A DNA stretch of 13,602 nucleotides from the NCBI GenBank assembly GCA_965363355.1, contig CBDTTM010000050.1, forward strand, positions 1 through 13,602, read 5' to 3'. This document shows positions 7,325 to 13,602 of this stretch, piece by piece. The notes beneath the pieces are model-generated. The model was not told where the DNA came from, ran no database searches, and saw nothing but the letters and a program-made list of their open reading frames with translations. Made by a program: the position numbers and the translations under genes. Position 1 is the first letter of the stretch. The number at the start of each line of letters is the position of its first letter. The DNA is from CBDTTM01 sp965363355 (GTDB lineage: Bacteria; Bacillota; Negativicutes; Selenomonadales; Selenomonadaceae).

Positions 7325-9490
7325 ATGGCTGCTTCAAATATTGGAACGCCTGTCGAAAAAGTAGACAATGATATAAAGCTGTCTGGGCAGGCAAAATACA
7401 TCGCGGATTATCAGATAAAAGAAATGTTATATGCTAAAACAATTCGCGCAACTTGTCCTCGGGGCAAGATAAAATCGATAAAAATACCCGTCTTGCCAGA
7501 GTCTTATTTTTCGATAACAGCAAAAGATATTCCCGGACAAAATCGTATTAAATTTTTAATAAGTGACTGGCCGTTTTTAGCTGAAGATACCGTGAATTAT
7601 TTTGGCGAGGCGATTTTACTGATTGTAGGTCCGGACCGATCGCAAATAAATGAACTGGCTAAAAGTGTTCAGATAGAATATGAAAAAATACCGGCCGTTT
7701 TAACCGTTGATGAAGCTGAGGATGATCATATACCGCCTATATTTGGCGAAGATAATGTGTTTGCCAAATATGCGTATGAAAAAGGAAATGTGGAAGAAGC
7801 TTTCAAAAAAGCAGCACGCATCGTAAAAGAAACATATACGACAGGTTATCAGAAACAAGCGTATTTAGAAAACCAGGGTATGATTGCTGTTCCTGAAGAA
7901 AATGGGAAAATAACGGTGTATGGATCGATGCAATGTCCGTACTATATAAAAAATGCATTGGTACAGGGCCTAGGAGTAAGTGACGATAAGGTACGTATCG
8001 TCCAGACGGTAACTGGTGGCGGTTTTGGTGGCAAAGAGGATTATCCATCGCTTTTAGCTGGACATGCTGCATTTGCTGCGTTAAAAACACAAAAGCCTGT
8101 AGCTGTCCTTTATGAAAGAGAAGAAGATACCGCCTATACGCCAAGGCGCCATCCTGCGCAGGTCATTTTGGAAACAGCACTTGATCAAGCCGGCAATATT
8201 TTAGGCATGAAAGCCAATATAAAACTCAATGCGGGAGCATATGCCGGTATATCGGAAGTCGTTCTGCAAAGAAGTATTTACAACGTATGCGGCGTCTATC
8301 ATATAAAAAATTTAAAAGTCACAGGAGCTGCGCTGGCGACGAATACGGTTCCCAATGGAGCGTTTCGTGGATTTGGCGCTCCACAGGTCATTTTTGCTAT
8401 CGAGATGCACATGGAAAGTCTGGCGAAAGCGGCAGCAATGGATGTGCTTAGTTATAAGAAGAAATATATGGTAAAACAAGGTGATAAAACAGCAACAAAT
8501 GGACTATTTTACGATGAAATAAAGCTGCCGGAGATGATTGAGAAAGCGCAAAAGATTTCAGGCTATAGTCAAAAGCGAGAGCTTTACCAAAGACAGCCAA
8601 AGCTGAGAAAGGGAATTGGCATGTCATTTTTTTTACACGGCTGTGGTTTTACAGGGAGTGGCGAACAAGATATCATCAAAGCGCAATTGCGATTATGCAA
8701 GAAAGCAAATGCCTCGCAAGTTGAGATCTTTGCGGCAAACGTCGATATGGGACAAGGCTTGCAGACGACTTTTCGGAAGATTGCGGCAAAGGTTCTGGAG
8801 CTGCCAATCGAGGCAGTCTCATTTGATTATCCGGATACAGATAAGGTGCCGGATTCAGGTCCAACGGTGGCATCGCGTTCGATCATGATTGTTGGGCGCT
8901 TGGTGGAAAAAGCCGCACAAAAGTTAAAAGCAAAATGGAAAGATGCGGAGGCTATCGAGATCATTGAAAATTATGAAGCACCAAAGCGCATACAGTGGGA
9001 TGGCGGAAAATCTTTAGGCGATGCTTATCCAGCTTATTCCTGGGGCATCAATGTAGTAGAGGTTTCCGTTGATCCACTCACCTATGAAACGACGGTTCTT
9101 GGTATTTGGACGGTATTTGATATCGGACAGCCAATTGATGAACGGATTGTTGAAGGACAAATCCAAGGCGGGGTTTTCCAGGGGCTAGGATTCGCTTCAA
9201 TGGAAGTCATGACAAACGATGCGATGGGAAAATCCAAACAAAATACGTTTACGAATTATACGATACCGACGGCTATGGACTTCGCGCCAGTGGAAAATCA
9301 TTTGGTGCGGACAAGCTACGAAGATGGCCCGTTTGGAGCTAAAGGAGCTGGGGAACTTACTTTAGTGGGAGCGGCACCCGCTTATGCATCAGCAGTTTCA
9401 CAGGCGATGCAGATCCACATAAATACATTGCCGATTACTCCGGAATACATCATGAAAGAGGCTGCGTCAAATGATGGAGATTTCATTTAA
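7325..9490 (+). CDS. xdhA: Xanthine dehydrogenase-type molybdopterin-binding subunit
   Basis: A 721-residue catalytic subunit of the xanthine oxidase/molybdenum hydroxylase family, which hydroxylates purines or other N-heterocycles using water as oxygen donor. The N-terminal small domain begins at once (GTPVEKVDNDIKLSGQAKY). Cofactor motifs are GGGFGGK at 231-237, GAFRGFGAPQ around 345-354, MGQG at 475-478 and GAKGAGE ending in E677, the catalytic base position. E238 (after GGGFGGK) and R348 (FRGFG) match the two substrate-binding residues typical of xanthine dehydrogenases, supporting a purine substrate over an aldehyde. It is followed by the 2Fe-2S gene with a 20-base overlap and then the FAD gene, giving a Mo-FeS-FAD order that differs from E. 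coli xdhABC. Whether selenium is needed cannot be seen; there is no in-frame TGA. Exact substrate (hypoxanthine, xanthine, nicotinate-like) is inferred. Confidence 0.88.
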   Translation: MAASNIGTPVEKVDNDIKLSGQAKYIADYQIKEMLYAKTIRATCPRGKIKSIKIPVLPESYFSITAKDIPGQNRIKFLISDWPFLAEDTVNYFGEAILLIVGPDRSQINELAKSVQIEYEKIPAVLTVDEAEDDHIPPIFGEDNVFAKYAYEKGNVEEAFKKAARIVKETYTTGYQKQAYLENQGMIAVPEENGKITVYGSMQCPYYIKNALVQGLGVSDDKVRIVQTVTGGGFGGKEDYPSLLAGHAAFAALKTQKPVAVLYEREEDTAYTPRRHPAQVILETALDQAGNILGMKANIKLNAGAYAGISEVVLQRSIYNVCGVYHIKNLKVTGAALATNTVPNGAFRGFGAPQVIFAIEMHMESLAKAAAMDVLSYKKKYMVKQGDKTATNGLFYDEIKLPEMIEKAQKISGYSQKRELYQRQPKLRKGIGMSFFLHGCGFTGSGEQDIIKAQLRLCKKANASQVEIFAANVDMGQGLQTTFRKIAAKVLELPIEAVSFDYPDTDKVPDSGPTVASRSIMIVGRLVEKAAQKLKAKWKDAEAIEIIENYEAPKRIQWDGGKSLGDAYPAYSWGINVVEVSVDPLTYETTVLGIWTVFDIGQPIDERIVEGQIQGGVFQGLGFASMEVMTNDAMGKSKQNTFTNYTIPTAMDFAPVENHLVRTSYEDGPFGAKGAGELTLVGAAPAYASAVSQAMQIHINTLPITPEYIMKEAASNDGDFI

Positions 9491-9944
9491 ATTAAATGGT
9501 AAACCGATAGAAAAAACAATAGAGCCGACAAAACGACTGCTTGACGTTTTGCGTGAAGACATGGGAATCACTGGAACAAAAGAAGGCTGTGGCGAAGGTG
9601 AATGCGGGGCTTGCTCGGTCTTAATCGATCATCAACTGGTCAATAGCTGTCTCATGCCAGTTGGTAATATTGCAGGCTGTGAAGTCGTCACAATAGAAGG
9701 GTTCAGTCTGAGTCCTCGCTATAAGGTTCTTGCCGCAGCCTTTTCGGAGGCTGGTGCGGTACAATGCGGATTTTGTACGCCAGGCATGATTTTAGCAGCA
9801 GAAGCTCTTTTGCATACGACATCACATCCTTCTGAGCAAGAAATACGACAGGCGATATCCGGTAACCTTTGCCGTTGCACTGGATACAGTATGATTGTTG
9901 AAGCCATACAGCTTGCGGCACGACAAGGTGATGGCTTATGGTGA
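9471..9944 (+). CDS. xdhC: Xanthine dehydrogenase 2Fe-2S subunit
   Basis: A 157-residue electron-transfer subunit with the two [2Fe-2S] clusters of molybdenum hydroxylases. The plant-ferredoxin-type cluster uses C40, C45, C48 and C60 (GCGEGECGACS). The helical-domain cluster uses C99, C102, C134 and C136 (QCGFCTPG and NLCRCTGY). Length is normal for separate small subunits. AGAGG at 9457-9461 is 9 bases before the first ATG, favouring 9471 over the adjacent in-frame ATG at 9474. It overlaps xdhA by 20 bases and the FAD-subunit gene by 7 bases, so the three subunits are tightly coupled. It passes electrons from the molybdenum site to the FAD subunit. Confidence 0.93.
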   Translation: MMEISFKLNGKPIEKTIEPTKRLLDVLREDMGITGTKEGCGEGECGACSVLIDHQLVNSCLMPVGNIAGCEVVTIEGFSLSPRYKVLAAAFSEAGAVQCGFCTPGMILAAEALLHTTSHPSEQEIRQAISGNLCRCTGYSMIVEAIQLAARQGDGLW

Positions 9945-10771
9945 AGAATTTTTTTCCTCAGTATTTAAGTGAGGCTCTGTACTTAGCTGCCCAGAATGAA
10001 ATCTGCCCGATCGCTGGTGGTACGGATTTGATGGTCAAAAATCGTCAGCCGTCGGGACTCTTACCAGCTTTTCAAAAAAATCTCGTATTTACCAAAAATA
10101 TTAAAGAATTGCGGATTTTGGTTAGCGATAACCAGCAACTGTTCATTGGAGCGAATGTCACGCTGGCTCAATTAATAACATGGGCGTATACACCGGAAAT
10201 CTTACGCTTGGCTTTACTGGAAATGGCTTCGCCGGCGATTCGAAATATGGGGACAATCGGCGGGAATATATGTAATGCTTCACCGGCAGGCGACACTTTG
10301 CCGCCACTATATGTGCTAAATGCCGTTGTGTGTTTAAAATCTATGGGCGAAAGTCGCGAAATACCGATTCAAGAATTTATACTAGGTCCGGGGGAAACAG
10401 CCTTACAAAAAGGTGAGCTTGTGGTCGGACTCAAAATACCAATTGCTAAAGCAACCCATGTTTTTTATAAAAAAGTGGCAATGAGAAAGGCTTCAGCAAT
10501 CGCAAAGGTTTCGTTTGCAATGCTAGCCCGAAAAAAAGGCGATGAGATCTCGGCAATTGCAATTGCCATTGGTGCTGTTGGACCAACGGTAGTTCGTCTG
10601 CCAGAAGCTGAAAAATTGCTGCTTGGAAATACGGAACTGGAATCCCGCGAGGCGTATCGAGCCTATGATGAAGCCATAAAGCCGATTGACGATATTCGAT
10701 CGAGTGCGGATTATCGCAAAAAAGTGGCAATGAATTTAATCGATCATGTATGTGAAAAATATTTGAAATGA
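9938..10771 (+). CDS. xdhB: Xanthine dehydrogenase FAD-binding subunit
   Basis: A 277-residue FAD subunit of the CO dehydrogenase/xanthine dehydrogenase medium-chain type. The FAD pyrophosphate motif AGGTDL is at 26-31 and the second FAD motif MGTIGGNICNASPAGD is around 104-119; the C-terminal domain is typical (KKVAMRKASAIAKVS, IGAVGPT). It hands electrons to NAD+ or another acceptor. The start overlaps the xdhC end by 7 bases, with AAGGTGAT just upstream. It is the only FAD-subunit gene in the window, although two molybdenum hydroxylases are encoded, so it may serve both; E. coli YgfM plays a comparable role beside XdhD. Confidence 0.9.
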   Translation: MVKNFFPQYLSEALYLAAQNEICPIAGGTDLMVKNRQPSGLLPAFQKNLVFTKNIKELRILVSDNQQLFIGANVTLAQLITWAYTPEILRLALLEMASPAIRNMGTIGGNICNASPAGDTLPPLYVLNAVVCLKSMGESREIPIQEFILGPGETALQKGELVVGLKIPIAKATHVFYKKVAMRKASAIAKVSFAMLARKKGDEISAIAIAIGAVGPTVVRLPEAEKLLLGNTELESREAYRAYDEAIKPIDDIRSSADYRKKVAMNLIDHVCEKYLK

Positions 10772-10791
10772 AGATGTAAGAGAGGTTTATC

Positions 10792-13350
10792 ATGTTTTCT
10801 ATAAAAGTGAATGGAAAAGATGTTGTTTCTGAAATAGATAAAAAACTCATTGATTTTTTGCGGGATGATTTGCATATTACTTCTGTAAAAAATGGATGCG
10901 GTGAAGGTGCTTGTGGTACGTGTACCATTTTGCTCAATGGGAAAAAAGTGAAATCATGTGTCTTGAAATTATCGCAAGTAAAAAATGCAGTTGTGTTGAC
11001 AGTGGAAGGCTTGACCGAGCGGGAAAAAGAGGTATATGCACACTGTTTTGCCCAGTGCGGCGCGGTGCAATGCGGTTTTTGCATTCCAGGGATGGTGATA
11101 TCGGCAAAAAGCTTATTGGATCAGAACTTATCCCCTACGACGGAAGATGTCAAAAAAGCAATCCAGGGGAATTTATGCCGTTGTACAGGGTATGTGAAAA
11201 TTGAACAAGCGATTTTGCTGGCGGCGGATTTTTTTCGTGAAAAAAGAGAAATTCCGCAAAGACAAACGGAGGCTTTCTTAAATACAGATTTTCAGAGAGT
11301 CGACGCTAAGCAAAAAGTTTTAGGCGAAGGCAAATTCACGGACGATGTTGAACTGCCGGGCATGGTGTATGCAAAGGCTTTGCGTTCGGCGTATCCAAGA
11401 GCTATTGTAAATAAAATCGATTTGACAAAGGCACTGCAAAATGAAAATTGCGTAAGGATCCTTACCGCAAAAGATGTGCCCAATAATAAAATCGGCCATC
11501 TGGTACAAGACTGGGATGTCATGATTGCTGAAGGGGGTACGACAAGATATATTGGCGATGCGTTGGCTCTTGTTGCGGCGAAGACAAAAGAGTCTCTCGA
11601 TGAAATCATCGCACAGATCGATGTAGACTATACGGTCTTAGAACCAGTTCTTTCACCGCAGGATGCACTTCGTTTCGATGCGCCTTTGCTGCATGCTACT
11701 GGCAATATCATGAGTAAGGAACATCCAAAACGCGGCGATGTAAAAAAAGCCATACAAGAGTCCAAATTCGTAGTGACGCATAAATATCATACGCCCTTCA
11801 ACGATCATGCTTTTATGGAACCCGAATGTGCCATCGCCTTGCCTGAGGGAGAAGATGGCCTTTTATTGTACACAGGGGGACAATCCGTATACGATGAGCA
11901 AAGAGAAATATCAAATATGCTTTGCTTGCCACCAGAAAAGATCCATTGTCATTCCATGCTCGTCGGCGGAGGCTTCGGCGGGAAAGAAGATATGAGTGTC
12001 CAGCACCATGCAGCACTTATGGCTTGGCATATAAAGCGCCCTGTGAAAGTCAAGTTTTCGCGTCAAGAAAGTCTCGATTATCATACCAAACGGCATGCAA
12101 TGGATATGGAATTTACGCTGGCGTGCGATGAACAGGGGCGTTTTACTGCAATGAAAGCATTTATCATTGCTGATACTGGCGCATATGCTTCCTTGGGCGG
12201 GCCCGTGCTGCAAAGGGCTTGCACCCATGCAGGCGGCCCCTATAATTATCAAAATATCGATATTTTAGGCATGTCGGTATATACGAATAATGTAGTAGGT
12301 GGTGCATATCGTGGTTTTGGTGTAACACAAAGCTGCTTTGCAATTGAAAATAATATCAATCTTTTGGCGGAAAAGGTTGGGATTTCAGCCTGGGAGATTC
12401 GCTGGAGAAATGCGATTAAACCAGGTGAGGTTTTACCAAATGGACAAATTGCCGATGAAAATTGTGCGATGCGTGAATGTTTAGAAGCCGTTAAAGAAAC
12501 GTACGAGAAAAATCCGTATGCCGGAATTGCTTGTGCATTTAAAAACAGTGGTACCGGAGTTGGCTTGAAAGATATAGGAAAATGTATTTTGTCCATTGAA
12601 AAAGGCAGGGTCCATATTCGAACTTCTGCTGCTTGCATGGGACAAGGCATTGCAACCATGTGTACGCAGATGGTATATCAGGCAACAGGACTGGATCCTT
12701 CTTTACTAGTACATGAAGATCCAGATACGATAAGGACGCCAAATTCCGGGACGAGCACAGCTTCCAGGCAGACTGTCGTAACCGGAGAAGCGGTCCGCCG
12801 TGCAGGTGAAAAGCTGAAAATCGCGCTCGACACGGGAAAGACATTGCAAGATTTAGAAGGGGAAAGCTTTTATGGTGAATTTTCAGCTAAAACAGACCCG
12901 ATGGGAGCAAAAAAGGATTTTCCCGTAAGCCATGTCAGCTATAGCTATGGTGCGCAGGTCATTGCGTTGGATGAACAGGGCAAACTAAAAGAAGTTGAGG
13001 CGGCTTATGATGTCGGAACGCCAGTCAACATCCCATCCGTAGAAGGACAGATTGAAGGTGGGATTGTCATGGGGCTTGGATTTGCCCTGACCGAAGACTT
13101 TGTGGTAGAGGGCGGTTACCCTAAGATGAAAATGGCATCTTTAAACTTGATGCGGGCGATGGCGGTTCCTCCGATAAAAATCAAACTGGTGCAGTCCAAG
13201 GGAGAAAAGCTTCCTTATGCTTATGGTGCCAAGGGCGTCGGTGAACTTTGCTTGATTCCGACATCGCCGGCCTGTTCCCATGCATATTATCGATTCGATA
13301 AACATTTTAGAACAGCATTGCCTCTGAAAAACACATATTATAAGAAATAG
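10792..13350 (+). CDS. Fused 2Fe-2S / molybdopterin hydroxylase, likely selenium-dependent xanthine dehydrogenase type
   Basis: An 852-residue single chain. Residues 1-155 are a complete two-cluster ferredoxin part: C36, C41, C44, C56, then C94, C97, C129, C131. Residues about 165-850 are the molybdopterin-binding part: GGGFGGK at 392-398 followed by E399, GAYRGFG with R507, MGQG at 616-619, and GAKGVGE with catalytic E818. The glutamate and arginine of the purine-binding site are kept. Length and fusion order match the family annotated as selenium-dependent xanthine dehydrogenase (about 850 residues) better than the longer E. coli XdhD (about 956), which shares the architecture. No FAD domain is present. 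AGAGG at 10781-10785 is 6 bases before the ATG; the gene starts 20 bases after xdhB and ends 8 bases before a mocA-like gene, which is the usual partner of this family. Selenium dependence is inferred from family resemblance only: no in-frame TGA exists, so any selenium would be a non-selenocysteine ligand. Confidence 0.87.
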   Translation: MFSIKVNGKDVVSEIDKKLIDFLRDDLHITSVKNGCGEGACGTCTILLNGKKVKSCVLKLSQVKNAVVLTVEGLTEREKEVYAHCFAQCGAVQCGFCIPGMVISAKSLLDQNLSPTTEDVKKAIQGNLCRCTGYVKIEQAILLAADFFREKREIPQRQTEAFLNTDFQRVDAKQKVLGEGKFTDDVELPGMVYAKALRSAYPRAIVNKIDLTKALQNENCVRILTAKDVPNNKIGHLVQDWDVMIAEGGTTRYIGDALALVAAKTKESLDEIIAQIDVDYTVLEPVLSPQDALRFDAPLLHATGNIMSKEHPKRGDVKKAIQESKFVVTHKYHTPFNDHAFMEPECAIALPEGEDGLLLYTGGQSVYDEQREISNMLCLPPEKIHCHSMLVGGGFGGKEDMSVQHHAALMAWHIKRPVKVKFSRQESLDYHTKRHAMDMEFTLACDEQGRFTAMKAFIIADTGAYASLGGPVLQRACTHAGGPYNYQNIDILGMSVYTNNVVGGAYRGFGVTQSCFAIENNINLLAEKVGISAWEIRWRNAIKPGEVLPNGQIADENCAMRECLEAVKETYEKNPYAGIACAFKNSGTGVGLKDIGKCILSIEKGRVHIRTSAACMGQGIATMCTQMVYQATGLDPSLLVHEDPDTIRTPNSGTSTASRQTVVTGEAVRRAGEKLKIALDTGKTLQDLEGESFYGEFSAKTDPMGAKKDFPVSHVSYSYGAQVIALDEQGKLKEVEAAYDVGTPVNIPSVEGQIEGGIVMGLGFALTEDFVVEGGYPKMKMASLNLMRAMAVPPIKIKLVQSKGEKLPYAYGAKGVGELCLIPTSPACSHAYYRFDKHFRTALPLKNTYYKK

Positions 13351-13358
13351 GTGATAAG

Positions 13359-13602
13359 ATGATTGGCGCAGTGATCGCAGCGGCGGGGCTATCGAGTAGA
13401 ATGGGCGCATTTAAGCCTTTACTGCCCTATGCAGGGCAAACGATAGTGGAGTCGACCATAAATAAACTGCAAGCTGTCGGTGTGGGAGAAATCATAGTTG
13501 TCGTGGGGCACCGGCATGAAGAAATCGAAAAACAATTTTTCGGTAAGCCTGTACGATTTGTCTATAATCCATATTATAGGGAAAAGGACATGCTCTATTC
13601 TT
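13359..13602 (+). CDS. mocA: MocA/YgfJ-type molybdenum cofactor cytidylyltransferase, 3' end cut by window
   Basis: The first 81 codons of a nucleotidyltransferase open to the right edge. The N-terminus has the nucleotide-binding signature IAAAGLSSRMGAFKPLLP, with G10, R14, G16 and K19, followed by a GT-A-like alternation (EIIVVVGH, VRFVYNPYY). This matches the MobA-like NTP transferase family, in particular the MocA/YgfJ branch, which attaches CMP to molybdopterin to make the cytosine dinucleotide form used by xanthine dehydrogenase-family enzymes. AGGTGA at 13349-13354 is the ribosome binding site, and the start is 8 bases after the fused hydroxylase, so it is part of the same operon. About 110 residues should lie beyond the window if length is normal (around 190-200). 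A GMP-transferring MobA is less likely because the neighbours are hydroxylases. Confidence 0.85.
   Translation, partial: MIGAVIAAAGLSSRMGAFKPLLPYAGQTIVESTINKLQAVGVGEIIVVVGHRHEEIEKQFFGKPVRFVYNPYYREKDMLYS

Noticed and set aside
10446..11084. Minus-strand open frame of 212 codons over the xdhB-fused hydroxylase junction
   Set aside because: Both strands cannot plausibly be conserved here, and the plus-strand frame holds clear FAD-domain and 2Fe-2S motifs.

Overview
The window is a dense, entirely plus-strand catabolic locus from what looks like an anaerobic Bacillota (Clostridia or Negativicutes; a weak call based on clear AGAGG/GGAGG ribosome binding sites, moderate-to-low GC judged by eye, and gene content). 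Genes are packed with overlaps or gaps of a few bases, except for one 187-base regulatory gap. Gene content matches the anaerobic purine (xanthine/urate) degradation and selenium-dependent molybdenum hydroxylase loci, comparable to the E. coli hyuA / ygfJ-ygfK-ssnA-ygfM-xdhD / xdhABC region.

Layout. Bases 1-2799: a 5'-truncated HyuA-type hydantoinase/dihydropyrimidinase, and a D-aminoacylase-family amidohydrolase that overlaps it by ATGA. Bases 2800-2986: a strong sigma-A/70-type promoter carrying two different palindromes, then a short leader, an intrinsic terminator and a repeat of the terminator's 3' arm. Bases 2987-13602: an apparent eight-gene operon. It holds a NCS2 purine permease, the amidohydrolase SsnA, a short YgfK-like flavin/iron-sulfur protein, a three-subunit xanthine dehydrogenase-type hydroxylase (order Mo, 2Fe-2S, FAD), a second hydroxylase with its 2Fe-2S and Mo domains fused in one 852-residue chain, and the first 81 codons of a MocA/YgfJ-type molybdenum cofactor cytidylyltransferase, cut by the window end.

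How the genes may work together (inference from families and context). The permease imports xanthine or urate. One or both molybdenum hydroxylases interconvert hypoxanthine, xanthine and urate, and the MocA-like protein supplies cytidylated molybdenum cofactor. YgfK is the likely reductive step on the purine ring. SsnA and HyuA are hydrolases suited to opening ring amide or amidine bonds, and the D-aminoacylase-like enzyme may deacylate a product. Work on gut anaerobes has linked xdh, ssnA, ygfK and hyuA with ygeX/ygeY/ygeW to anaerobic urate breakdown; this is recalled and was not checked here.

The points most worth a second look are the compact YgfK (546 residues, without the GltD-like NAD(P)H/FAD module of the roughly 1000-residue E. 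coli form), the two tandem hydroxylases sharing one FAD-subunit gene, and the promoter-terminator leader before the permease. No tRNA, rRNA, CRISPR array, insertion sequence or purine riboswitch was seen.
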